From contig OX328125.1 of the NCBI GenBank assembly GCA_946811695.1, positions 50,254,185 through 50,318,184 on the forward strand: a stretch of 64,000 bases of DNA, written 5' to 3'. Below, piece after piece: positions 1 through 12,400 of the stretch (positions are counted from its first letter, which is position 1; each line of letters opens with the position of its first letter). This DNA comes from Gonocerus acuteangulatus. Its lineage: Eukaryota > Arthropoda > Insecta > Hemiptera > Coreidae. A program made the position numbers and the translations under genes. The notes under the pieces were generated by a model that did not search any database, was not told the DNA's origin, and was given only the letters and a program-made list of their open reading frames with translations.

Positions 1-222
1 TCAACCGGAATGGTTTTAATATATGAAAAATGTTTGAATAGATTGAGGAGAAAACTTCTTTGTAAATTTTGTCATTGGCCGGGTGATTTTTTAGATGGAT
101 AAATATTGATTCAGACAGGAGGCTTTTTTCAAGGTTGAATTCAGCGGAGAGAAAGGTGAATTGGTCAAAATCAAAGTTATCTTGGCTTGTCTGGATAAAC
201 TGGTTTTTATGTCTTAGTTCTT
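1..222 (-). pseudogene. Penelope-like retroelement GIY-YIG endonuclease fragment
   Basis: Read on the minus strand, the stretch is open for about 70 codons and runs off the left edge. It contains FDFDQFTFLS followed by KSLLSESIFI. This resembles the end of the GIY-YIG nuclease domain of Penelope-like elements, where a phenylalanine-rich strand precedes a helix with the catalytic glutamate (here the E of SES). The N-terminal GIY and YIG motifs are missing; the frame meets a stop near 222 and then unrelated repeat, so the copy is truncated. The plus strand also reads as a short peptide that weakly resembles a receptor-domain helix; I prefer the minus-strand reading because it is longer and uninterrupted. 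Confidence 0.42.
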
Positions 223-551
223 AGTAGTTACTATGAGATAACATTCGTTAAGAACAGAGTTGTAATGTAATGATTACTTTTCAAATTACTTCCCTGTTTT
301 AATGGGAATTCACCTTCGGCACACACTAGACATTGTCGAAAATCGAAATCCAGGCTTTTTTACTAAAAATTACATCAAAAGTAATTGCCATTCCCATTAC
401 TTGTATATTGTGTATTAATTTCCATTACAATTACAGGAATTGGAATGGAGTAATGGGAATGGCCATTACATGTCTGTAATTGGATTACATTTCATTAGAT
501 AGTCCGGGTTAAAAAAATTGTATTTTTCTAGGGAATGGGAGCAGTTTAATA

Positions 552-588
<37 letters not shown>

Positions 589-600
589 CTTTTTTTTTTA

Positions 601-1135
601 AACCTGGTTTGTTCCCTATACAAATTCACACCGTTTGACCGATTTTGACCAAACTTAAAACACAGATAGGTCTTGACCTGGGGAGTTTCGTAGGCTGGGC
701 CAAAAACACCTACCAGCTGTCTGTCTGTATGGTTGTTCCTTAAACAAATTCACACCGTTTGACCGATTTTGACGAATTTTGGAACACAGATAGGTCTTGA
801 CCCGGGGAGTCTCGTAGGATAGGTCAAAAACAGCTACCAGCTCTCTGTCTGTATGGTTGTTCCTTAAACAAATTCACACCGTTTGACCGATTTTGACGAA
901 ACTTGGAACACAGATAGGCCTTGACCCAGGGAGTCTCGAAGGTTAGGTCAAAAACATCTACCAGCTCTCTGTCTGTATGGTTGTTCCTTAAACAAATTCA
1001 CACCGTTTGACCGATTTTGATGAAACTTGGAACACAGATAGGCCTTGACCCGGGGAGTCTCGTAGGCTAGGTCAAAAACATCTACCAGCTGTCTGTCTGT
1101 ATGTTTGTTCTTTATACAAATTCACACCGTTTGGC
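601..1135 (+). repeat. 124-bp minisatellite, left arm
   Basis: The core CAAATTCACACCGTTTGACC starts at 621, 745, 869, 993 and 1117, an exact 124-bp period over about four and a half units. Each unit also holds a CTGTCTGTCTGT stretch and a CGGGGAGTCTCGTAGG motif. The same unit recurs in inverse orientation at 2583-3035, 34985-35575 and 47960-48230, and once near 4620. Confidence 0.9.
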
Positions 1136-1987
1136 TACGTTCATGGTGAGGATTCATTCTGCGATCCTACGATACCTACTCCGATAAGCGCTGCCCCGAT
1201 GTATTCTACATCGATGGAGGTTGTTCATGCTGACTCACCGTCGATGTTCTCCCCTCTCCTTTTTAAAGGCTATCTAGTTTCTTTAGTTGTGCACGAGCAG
1301 TTAATAAGCCAGAATGTTATGAGCGACAACAACAGTGACAGTAATGTTTCGGCTTTAAGAAAGTGGTGGGAGTTTAGTTCTCTGCCGAATCGTGAATACA
1401 GTGTTCATCCAGTAAACATGGTTTCTTTTAAAAATCATTTTTATCTTAATCATGATGTTTAAATGTAACATTATTGATTGACAGCAGTCATGAAGATGGA
1501 AGAATAGTCCGAAACGTCGAAATTATGTAATAATTAGATGTGTATGTGTTGAAATTAGAAAATTTATTCCTAACCTTGGATTGTATTAACTGCTTCAATC
1601 TCTGGAAAAAACTATTGTTGTTTTTTTAGATATACGTTATATAATATTGCTGAGGTAATAGATAATTTCATACTGTAATAATGTGTCCAACTACAAACAG
1701 TAATTTTTGAAAAAGTATTATTCGTTAAAAATATAACCTTCCACTCCACGTTGTGTGGCAATTCTTCCCCACTCTTTCGCCAGGACATGCCTATTGTGAT
1801 GGTTTTTGTCCCGTTTATCCCAGACGGCATTTGCTGAACATATTAATTCAATTAATTTGTCTTTCAACTCGACAACTACAAAAAAAAAATTACAATATAC
1901 ACATACAAATGTTTCACATTATAACTTTTGAATACCAATGTATTCATTAATACATTCATGAATTATAAATTTTTGCTCATTAACAAT
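1136..1987. other. Unique core of the foldback structure, no gene seen
   Basis: Short open frames only, none with recognisable protein similarity or flanking splice consensus. At 1484-1522 lies a motif of the type CATGAAGATGG followed by CCGAAACGTCG, resembling the degenerate hammerhead-like tails seen elsewhere in the window (for example 3839 and 39093). Confidence 0.5.
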
Positions 1988-2312
1988 AAGATGACATTAC
2001 GAAGGATATTGAAAGTGGTTTTAGGAAGGATATAGAAGGTAGTATTAGGAAGGGTATAGATGGTAGTAATAGGAAGGGCATTAAAAGAGGTATTAGGATG
2101 GTTATATAAGGTGATATTAAGAAGAATGTAGAAGATCTTATTAGGAAGGATATTGGAAAGTTGGTATTAGGAAAGATATAGAAGGTGGTATTAGTAAGGC
2201 TTTATAAGGTGGAATTAGAAAGGGCCACCTTCAATATCTTTCCTAATATTACCTACAATACCCTTCATAATATTACCTTCTATATCAATTCTACAATATC
2301 ACCTTTAGGACG
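1988..2312. repeat. 24-bp minisatellite that switches orientation
   Basis: About nine units of the type TATTAGGAAGGATATAGAAG run from 1988 to 2222. Directly after, from about 2224, the sequence continues as reverse-complement units (TTCTATATC, CCTTTCCTAATATTACC) for three to four repeats. This gives an asymmetric hairpin in the middle of the larger foldback. Confidence 0.75.
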
Positions 2313-2582
2313 GAGGTGCAATAATAAGAATGAAGTACTGCTTGTTTATGGTGAGGAGGTATTTGCATTGTCAAACTACATTGCATGGGAAACGCCTCGT
2401 ATTCACCACATTTCAAAGAATATTTATCCAAAAATAATATAAACCAACGGTCGATAAAAGCTACAAAGTTACAGATTTTCGTTCAATCCTGGTATGTGTT
2501 CTGGAATTTTATGTGCAAAAAAGTTCAAAAAATCTAATAACGCTAATCGCTGTTCGGGTTCACAGTTTCAAACCCGTGCACT

Positions 2583-3028
2583 CCCCCGATCAAGACCTAC
2601 CCATGTGCCACTTTTGTTAAAAATCGGTCTAACGGTTTGGAATATAAAGAATAAACATACAGACAGACAGCTGGTAGACGTTTTTGACCAGGCCTACGAC
2701 ACTCTGGATCAAAATGTAACTGTGTGTCAAGTTTGGTCAAAATCAGTGAAACGGTGTGAATTTGTATAAGGAACAAACATACAGACAGAGAGCTGGTAGA
2801 TGTTTTTGATCTAGCCTACGAGACTCCCCGGGTCAAGATCTATCTGTGTGCCAAGTTTCGTCAAAACCGGTCAAACGGTGTGAATTTGTATAAAGAACAA
2901 ACATACAGACAGACAGCTGGTAGGTGTTTTTGGCCTAGCCTACGAAACTCACCAGGTCAAGACCTATCTGTGTTCCAAGTTGGTCAAAATCGGTCAAACG
3001 GTGTGAATTTGTATAGGGAACAAACCAG

Positions 3029-3035
<7 letters not shown>
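2583..3035 (-). repeat. 124-bp minisatellite, right arm
   Basis: Inverse copies of the left-arm unit: GTGTGAATTTGTATAAGGAA recurs near 2755, 2878 and 3002 (period 123-124). The last unit is followed by AACAAACCAGGTTT and poly-A, the exact complement of the start of the left array. The stretch just inside (2515-2580) matches the body of the element at 47818-48242. Confidence 0.85.
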
Positions 3036-3062
<27 letters not shown>

Positions 3063-3121
3063 AAAAAAAGTATATTAAACTGCATAAAAGCTCCCATTTC
3101 CTTCAAAAATACAATTTTTTT

Positions 3122-3730
3122 AACCCGGACTATCTAATGAAATGTAATCCAATTACAGACATGTAATGGCCATTCCCATTCCTGTAATTGTAATGGAAAT
3201 TGCAATTACTTTTTTCCATTACAAGTAATGGGAATCTAAAAAAACAGTACCCATTACTTGTAATTGCAAGTCCCATTCCCATTACAGTAATGGGAATGGA
3301 AATTGCAATTAATTTTTTCCATTACAAGTAATGGGAATCTAAAAAAAAACAGTACCCATTACTTGTAATTGCAAATTGTAATTGCAAGTCCCATTCCCAT
3401 TACAGTAATGGGAATGGAAATTGCAATTACTTTTTTCCATTACAAGTAATGGGAATCTAAAAAAAACAGTACCCATTACTTGTAATTGCAAAATGTAATG
3501 GCAAGTTCCATTCCCATTACAGTAATGGGAATGGAAATTGCAATTACTTTTTTCCATTACAAGTAATGGGAATCTAAAAAAACAGTACCCATTACTTGTA
3601 ATTGCAAAATGTAATGGCAATTCCCAATCCCATTACAGTAATGGGAATGGGAATGGCAATTACTTTTTTTCAAAAGGAATGGGAATTTGTAATGGGAATG
3701 GGGATTACATTTTTAACAACTCTGGTTAAG
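3122..3730. repeat. ATTAC-rich tandem repeat, period about 117 bp
   Basis: Runs of CCATTAC, GGAATGG and GTAATGGG fill this block. Within it a longer unit starting CAGTAATGGGAATGGAAATT recurs at 3285, 3403 and 3520 and in part at 3636. Every unit is itself locally self-complementary. The outer left arm (241-500) carries a shorter, diverged inverse copy. Confidence 0.85.
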
Positions 3731-4170
3731 AAGATGATAAGGGGCATTGTTACACTTGCGTGTGGATGACTTTATGTGATATTAATATTGGGTGTGGATC
3801 TATTTATGAGTATTACCTCTGTTCGTTCGTGTTTACATCCCTGATGAAGGGTTTAAACTCAAGCTGAAACATCAGCAAAAATAAAACACATTTTCTTATA
3901 AAAAATTTAGTTATTAAGACCTCACAATCCAGAGAATATCTTCCTTCGCCATCCCAACAGCCAACAATCTCATCTCAATGAGAGAGAGTGTGATTTTTAT
4001 ATTATTATCCTGACTTAGAAATTCAACTTATGTAGATAGTTATAATTAAATTCTATTATATTATTAGTCTGTCTTCCAAAATCTGTCTCTTCAGGCTGTT
4101 CTCATCCTATTTTCTCATCTAAGATCTATAATTTATGTGAACTTCCAATTGTAATACAATTTTTTTTCAG
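3731..4170. other. Intron sequence 5' of the first visible exon of gene 1
   Basis: AT-rich, with no exon recognised. A hammerhead-like motif stands at 3839-3876: CCTGATGAAGGG, a self-complementary middle, then CTGAAACATCAG. The tail is A-rich, which suggests the 3' end of a Penelope-like insertion. A pyrimidine-rich tract ending in CAG at 4168-4170 is the splice acceptor of the next exon. Confidence 0.5.
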
Positions 4171-4546
4171 GCTGAGACAGCATTAATGTACGATGCTGTT
4201 CATCTCTTTGCAAAAGCACTCCATGATTTAGACAGCAGTCAAAGAATAGATATTAAACCACTAAGCTGTGATGCAGTAGATACTTGGCCTCATGGCTACA
4301 GTCTCATCAACTATATGAAAATTGTAAGTTTTCCACCTAATTAACCATTGAATTGAATACGCAGGAGTTGTGCAGGCCAAACAGAATTAATTTTACCTTG
4401 GATGCATGCTCTATGCAAAGCTCATTTCGTACTTCTTTACACACCTTTTCCCCTAGCTTTAAGTGTTATTTTGTTATTTCTTTCTGCAGTATTTCCTCCA
4501 CCACTCTACAAATCCAATTTCTATACCCACACAGATACACACATAT

Positions 4547-4612
<66 letters not shown>

Positions 4613-4716
4613 CACGTGTCTGTTTTTCTGTTTGTTTGTTCCTTATACAAATCCACATCGTTTGACTGATATTGACCAAACTTCGCACATAGATACGTCT
4701 TGATCCGGGAAATCTC

Positions 4717-4787
<71 letters not shown>

Positions 4788-7700
4788 ATAAATCGTCTCA
4801 AATAATTTCTGTGAAGAATACTGATAGAACCGGCGCTAATGGCCAAGTTGTAGATGCGCCGTAAAAAAAAAAAAAAAAATACTGATATAATCTCTACATA
4901 AAGTACATATGTTCAAACAGTTCAGTATTCTTGTTAAGTAGCTGAAATTTGGGACTCAGTTTATTTCAAAACTATGGAGAAAAGTCAAATAACAATTTTT
5001 TTTTTTTTTTTTAAATTAGAATGAAGATGAATTTTCTAGATTACTGAAAACATTTTCAGTAATTGTCCATTTATTAAAAATTAATTCTGAATTTGTTAAG
5101 AAAAAAAATTAAGCATCCAAAGGCAATTAATAAAATAAAAATTCTACACAAATTATTCTTTCATACAATTCTTGTTTATAGGTTGAAATGAGAGGTCTAA
5201 CAGGAGTTATTAAATTTGATAATCAAGGATTTCGCTCAAATTTTGAACTTGATATAATAGAATTGACCAAAAATGGCCTACAAAAAATTGGTTCATGGAA
5301 TTCTACTGAGGGTATTAATTTCACCAGAACTTACAACGATATGATCCACCAAATTGCTGAGAATTTGACTAATAAAACAATGATAGTTACTACAATTCTT
5401 GTAAGTAATTGTCATTATTCTTTTTATATCATAAACTATTTTACACTCTAAAATGTCTTATTGTTTTTCAAATATTATAGAATAAATATTTATTTATCTC
5501 TTAAAATCGAGAATTATAATTTTTATTTACAAAAAGGTAATTTTTGTGTGCATACACACTCTCACCTGAATTGGAAGTGCATTTCCATATCCGGTTTCCA
5601 TTGACAGCCTGGCAGGGCTAAAACTCTACGACTCATTCATGATTTGTGAGTGAAAATATAGCAAGAACTTTGAAAGATAACTTTTAAGATTTTCTATTCT
5701 AGACTTACCAAATAACAAGAGGGATAAACATTATATGGGAACAGTCAAAGATGGAAAGTTGGAATTTTATGTTCATCCTGAAATATATCCTTTACCCTCC
5801 AGAAACACCATGAGAGATTTGTTAAGTATTACATAACATAATAGAGAACTTTGTTATCTTCCAGAGTGCTCCATATTGTATGAGGAAGGATTCTAGCGAC
5901 AAATTAGTTGGAAACGCACAATATGAGGGCTATGCTGTTGATCTGATTTATGAAATTTCAAGAATATTACACTTCAATTATCAAATTGTCTTAGTTCCTG
6001 ATGGTCGTTATGGATCATTCAATCTAGAAACAAGAGAGTGGGATGGGATGATTAGGGAACTTCTTGATCAAGTAAGTTGAAAAATGATTTCCATATTTTC
6101 ATTACACAAATATAATTATAGGCTTCAGTATAGAAATACACTGTCACATTTTTATTATAAACGTAGATTGTAAGTAATTATATAATATGAATAATAATTA
6201 TTTTCATCTTTTATTTTTAGAGAGCTGATTTAGCTATCGCAGATCTGACAATTACTTATGAAAGGGAGCAAGCTGTTGATTTTACAATGCCATTCATGAA
6301 TTTAGGTGTGTTTATCTTTTAAATAAATTCAACCAATTTTCATAATTATTATTTTTATATTGAAGTCATCAAAGTATAAGAGTTTTTGTTAGATTAAATT
6401 AGTTTTTAAAAATACCTTCTTTTATAAATTCCATACATATTTGCTGTTTAACCTGCTACTATATATCAATTGTATGATTTATGAAATGAGCTGTGCCAGG
6501 GGTAAAAAAGCTTGTGTTTCAACAAATACAGCTTTTGCAGTTTTTGCTGACTATATTTTTTTTTTTTTTTTGAGATGAGAGCTATTTGACCAAGGAGTAA
6601 GACCACTGTGTATAACTTTTTTAGGTAAAATTGAATTAAAAACATTATTAGAATGTGAAGGCACTTATTGTTTTGTGTGCTCAAGTGATGAGCAAAACAA
6701 CATTCATATGAACTTGTTTGATGAGTGGTACAATTCTTATAAAACAAAATGTCAATCTGTCTCTTTTTTATTTACTAATCAGCTCTAAAATTGCTCTTCT
6801 GAAAACATAGGATTTCTTATTTAGTACTTGTGTGCTCATAGCCATTGGCATTATAGTCCTGTTTAATATTTTATGTAATCATTACAGGTATTAGCATTCT
6901 GTATCGGAAACCAATAAAGCAACCACCAAATTTGTTTTCTTTCTTGTCTCCTCTATCACTGGACGTTTGGATCTATATGGCAACCGCCTACCTTGGCGTT
7001 TCTGTACTTCTGTTTATATTAGCCAGGTAATATTGTTACCAGATTACTGCACAATATTTTTCAATACAATGTACTAAATATGCATCTTTCATTAAAGAAA
7101 ATAATAAAGAAATGGTTTTATATTACACTAATGTTGATGAAAATTTTTTAACAATTTCAAAAAAATATTAATTCAGAAGAGCATTGAGATCGAACAGGTA
7201 GATATTGTCGGGGATCGTCCATAATTGTTAATAGAACTACATTTTTATATAAAAACTAGTTTTTATTGACATTGTTTTAACTTGAATTTCTTCAGGGTTA
7301 TAAAGAAAAATAGACTAAGTAAATACTGATAACAATAAATAATAATAACAAATGAATTCAGATGATAAATATGAGAAACCATTAGATTCAAAATTAAAAA
7401 ATAGTGTATACCATTTTTAACATTGAGTATGAAGTGGAGCTACGTAAAATTGTTTACTTAGAGAAAACAATTACATAATAAGAGAGACCATACCTCTGAG
7501 GAGAAGAAGAACAGATCTCAAGCTTTTCTAAGTGAATGACAGGATGACGATAACCAGAAAAAAGGATCAACCTCCAATTCCCTGTGGATCTGGCTGTTCC
7601 TTTTGAGGCAAGGAAAAAAAAGTAATTAGGGTGGTAATGATGGTCCAGATTCATTAATTTAATATTAATTTATTTAAATGTTAACATCTATTTATAATTG

Positions 7701-8130
7701 ACACAGAATTTTAGGACGGGTTATCTGTAGATTACCACTCTTTTCTAGCCAGGATAGAAACCCCAAGTGGGAACTGAATCTTTAGCACTCAAACCCACTG
7801 GGCCTCCATATTAATTTAACCCATTAGCACTGTGCGTTACCATATGGTAATGGTATATTATATAATTCTATAATTACTCAAAAATAGTGGTAGCTAGCTG
7901 TTTATAAGCTGCTAGTCTTCTTATAAATGGTCCATTTTATGTATTACATAATTATATTTTGTTCTTGTTTATATGATCTATTGGCAGATTTACACCCTAC
8001 GAGTGGCAGAACCCACACCCTTGCAATCCAAATCCAGACCACCTTGAAAATCAGTTCACACTTCTCAATTGTATGTGGTTCGCCATTGGTTCTCTCATGC
8101 AACAGGGTTGTGACTTCCTACCAAAGTAAG

Positions 8131-8175
<45 letters not shown>

Positions 8176-9410
8176 TCATACATATACATACACTGCATGT
8201 TTCTAAATGAAAATAGGGGTTTTAACACTTTATAACATTAAACTTTCACTCATAAATGATACTAAAAATGAACAGTGTTCTACGAGTGGGTGAGCCATAA
8301 GAAATCAGTTCGAAAGTAGTTGTGAATTATTAATCTCTGTGACGACTGTTTGGGGAGTTCTAGGGAGACTCTTCCAACTGCCCTTATTGCTTGCAGTTGT
8401 TACAGGCTTTAAAGCCTATAGACTATAGTTAGTTAAGTTATGTTATGGCGATGAAGATTTTCTGGATCATGTTGTCTTTAGTGATGAATCAACCTTTCAC
8501 CTGAATGGACATGTGAACACTCATAATATCAGACCTGGGGCTCATAACACCCCAAAAAAAGAAGATTCTGTCTGCTTGGGGTTTCATAAAAAAAATATGA
8601 ATCTCCCATAAAATTATTATATTTTGTGCCATATCCCAGCAAAAACTTTATGTGCTTTTCTTAGTGTAGCAACTGTAACTGGTGCTTCTTATTTTGATAC
8701 TCTAGAGCAGTGGTTCTACGCTCAGTTGGAAGATGTGAACCAGAGAACTTAATTTTTGCTTAATTAATGTTCACACGATGTGATACCATGTGAGTTCTGA
8801 TATCATAAGTATATGCATGTATATTATAAGTCATGTATATCATACGTATATACCTCCGCTACCAGCTGACCTCGCCAAATTAAGAAACAGGATTGAATCT
8901 GCTGTGTCAACAATTACTCTAGACCTCTTGTGATGAACGGTACTCACATTGAACACTTATAAACATTAAGTTTCTCTTTGATTTGATTTATCATTCGTAA
9001 TTGTAATTTTAATGTAATAAATATTATTAAGCATTAAAACCATGATATTCATTTTGAAACACCTGGTATATGTAACCCAACTAAGTGTTATCACTTTTTT
9101 TGTTATATCTGTTTGTGTTTACTCTTTATTTAAATTGATTTAGATGTTTCAATGCCTTTTCCCCCATATTTTCCATTATTTTATATTCCAGACTTCTGTG
9201 TTCCTGAAAGGAAATTTAGAGCATATCCACCATTGAACTTGCATTGACTAAAGTTTGGAATAAAAACGTTCCTGGAGAGATGGACATAAAAATACCAAGA
9301 AACATATAGAGCAATTTAAATAAAGTGCATACAAGAGCAATGCTTTTATACCCCTGCTTAAATCATATAAATAATAAGTTGTGTATGTGTGTGTGTGTGT
9401 GTGTGCGTGC

Positions 9411-9458
<48 letters not shown>

Positions 9459-12400
9459 TATATATATATACTATTTATATTTACTCAAACAATTTCAGAT
9501 TTTTTATGTTTTTTAAAGTGTGTTAAGCTTTTGCCTCTCTCTCTCACACACACACTTTCTTACTCTCCTTTTCCCTCTCCCTCCTTCTGAATCTCTCTAT
9601 GAAGTTTCAAAATTGATATAATATTCTGCACCACAGAGCTGTCTCAACTAGAATGGTTGCCGGAATGTGGTGGTTCTTCACACTTATCATGATCTCATCA
9701 TACACAGCCAATTTGGCAGCATTTCTTACTGTGGAGAGAATGGATTCGCCAATAGAAAGTGCAGAAGACTTGGCTAAACAAACTAAAATTAAATATGGGG
9801 CTCTGAGAGGAGGTTCAACGGTTGCATTTTTTAAGGTTTTTATTAAAGTATATAATTAATATCTAAATTTATCAGATAAGAAGTAATAAATTAAATAGTA
9901 AATTGATAATAAAAAATCTAGTAAATTGAAAATAAATTCTAGGATTCAAACTTTTCTACGTATCAAAGAATGTGGTCTTTCATGGAATCTGCTCGACCAA
10001 GTGTTTTCCCCAAGTCTAACACAGATGGAGTTGAAAGAGTTATAAAAGGAAAAGGAAATTATGCTTATCTAATGGAATCAACAAGTATAGAATACGTCAT
10101 AGAAAGGAACTGTGATTTAACTCAAGTTGGAGGGCTTCTTGATTCTAAAGGATATGGCATTGCAATGCCGCCAAGTAATTATATACATTAAACTATTTCA
10201 ATTAGCATTTAGTTTAGATTTGTTAGGAAAATTGTCTGATCATTTTATTATTAAGCTTAAGTAGAAATGTGAAAAGATTGTTAAACCTAATTATATGTCT
10301 TCAATATTGATTCAAATAATAATCAATTTCTGCATTTAATTCCTTTCAATTTACATCTTTCACGCATTGAAAACTCAACATCAATGCTTAACATAAACTT
10401 CCTCAAGATAGAGGGACTGCTAACACAAATATAGACTGACGATATAGAGAGACGGTTGCTGGGGGAAACGAGTGTGAGGGACTGACGAGACATAATGGGT
10501 GACTAGCGAGAGACTGGGCAGACACAGCATCCTTCTAACCCTGATTGGATGGAGAAGCCTTCTTGATAGAATAAAGGAAAATTTGTTATATACACATTCT
10601 ATACTGCTACGAAAATGTAAGATTCAACGTGTACTTTATTTAAATCAATTGTGTTAATTTAGTTAACACAAAAATAATTTGTGTGATTCAAAGATCATGT
10701 TCGATAAAGAGCAGAATCTGTCCACTGGAAAATGTTTTTTTTTGGGGCAAAATTCACAAAAAAAAATCGCAACGCTTACGTTTTTCTTCCAAATACATGA
10801 TTTATAAGTAATTAAACATGGGGAATCAAATGAAACCATTTTCAATGCCTTATCTATAACCGTATTCTTATATATCTCGAAACCGGTTGGGAAATCATAG
10901 TAAATGTAAAGCATATATTTCTAATATCATTAAATTTCCTACAAATATGGTTCTTACAAGATTTTTGTTAGAGCAGTCTCATTCAGAGAAAAATCTGTGT
11001 TTAAATGAAGTAATTTCCGCTTATGATACTGTCAGTTTCCTGTTTTGGTGCCTGAGATGCTTTACTTCGAGATTTCATTTTACATTTTTCACAAAAGATT
11101 AAGACTGTAGCGGTGCCCCCCTAACTTCTCAGTTTTATTTGGTGGCAACACTGGAGTTGCTACAGCTAGGCTTGTGTACAACACTGCAGCCGGATCTGAC
11201 GCCATTTAAGCCAGTCTGAGTCTAGCCTCTGTCTGGGTACCTGACATGCTCCGTTCCCAGGCAGTGACCACATGCATACGACTCCAATGTGCTATGGACC
11301 TTGTTCCTGTTATGTTAGCCTCACGCAACAACGGCTAAAAGACTAAACATAAACTATTTGTATTCTAAGCTTTCTAAAGAATGGAAATTCCCTAAGATGA
11401 CACAGTTCCTGCGAGTCGAACATTTTAATCTTAGATCCATAAAAAACATTACTATTGACTTAATTTTATCCTGGCAGCAATAATCTGTTGATAACTTACC
11501 CCAAAGATTTTATATACATGAAAATATATTGTTGAAACAAAATCAAACGCAGATTAAATTAGTAATAGTAATCCTTAGTACAATGCTATATTAAAATATA
11601 TTCTATTACGTTTATTTATTTTTAGATTCACCATACAGAACAGCTATAAGCAGTGCCGTCCTTAAGCTTCAAGAAGAAGGAAAACTACATATATTGAAGA
11701 CAAAGTGGTGGAAGGAGAAACGAGGTGGCGGGGCTTGTCGGGTAGGTTTCTTTTAATAGTTTAATTTAGTCCACATAATTACAAAACTAGATGAAATTAA
11801 TTAATATCAATGGTTAAGATTAATCTATTATATGAGGACCTAATAAAAATATCCTATGTCTGCTTTAACTTTCATTGTTCAGGAAGAGAAAACCTGGTAG
11901 CCTCAACAGTGCATTGAATAGATTCTGTATAATAGGATAGTTCTTACATGATAGGGCATGTGGCCTCAGAAGTTACGTTAAACATTATTTAACGTAACTT
12001 CTGAGGCAATAAAGAGCACTCAAACCTGCCAAATAAAAAGTATAAAACATTCTTAGATCTTATAATCTAAGAAAGGGTGATAATGCTTTCTAAGCTTTCT
12101 TGAACATTGCAATCCAATGAAGGTTATATTACATTTAATGAATAACTTAAAGCCAATTCTGAACTAATTAAAAAAATGAGGAAATCTTTATTTTAAAATT
12201 TATTAAATGTGGTGGAAAGTCAATAATACATAGCATACAATTAAATGAGCTCCTTATTATTTATTTCTTTCTCTACTTGTTTCAAACCATTTTGGTGCAT
12301 CATCAGGAGCTTGTAAATAGTTTTGGTCACTCCATTAAAAATTATAAACTGCACCCAGCTGAGTCAATGTTGAACAAAAAATGAACAATTTGGATCTGAA

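Larger units (their letters stand above)
241..3730. mobile_element. Foldback-like composite element with long repeat-built inverted arms
   Basis: The two flanks are inverted copies of each other. From outside inwards on the left: ATTAC-rich repeats (241-500), a unique block with the motif AGTCCGGGTT, a poly-T tract (559-597), then 124-bp tandem repeats (601-1135). The right side gives the reverse complement in mirrored order: 124-bp repeats (2583-3035), poly-A (3032-3069), the AACCCGGACT block (3122), ATTAC-rich repeats (to 3730). Near the poly-A the arms are almost identical. The centre holds a 24-bp tandem array that itself folds back. No transposase frame is visible. The architecture recalls Foldback/Galileo elements, but the superfamily is not proven; the inner units match a separate repeat family in this window (47818-48242). 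Confidence 0.6.

Noticed and set aside
1..101. An amino-terminal-domain exon of gene 1 on the plus strand (MVLIYEKCLNRLRRKLL)
   Set aside because: One residue out of register with the family helix, followed by an early stop and no donor; the minus-strand Penelope-like reading is longer.
601..1135. A CRISPR array
   Set aside because: The whole 124-bp unit is repeated, spacers included; this is an animal minisatellite.
1199..1462. An 87-codon gene inside the foldback
   Set aside because: No similarity, and composition is like the surrounding repeat; it is not preceded by any supportable signal.
4402..4846. Open frames with long Tyr-Ile repeats
   Set aside because: They are translations of (TA)n; the same holds for 8137-8172, 16997-17185, 21873-22204, 41282-41572, 49446-50002, 55229-55432 and 61104-61331.
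7818..7850. A piggyBac end (TTAACCCATTAGCACTGTGC)
   Set aside because: No matching right end with TTAA could be found in the intron.
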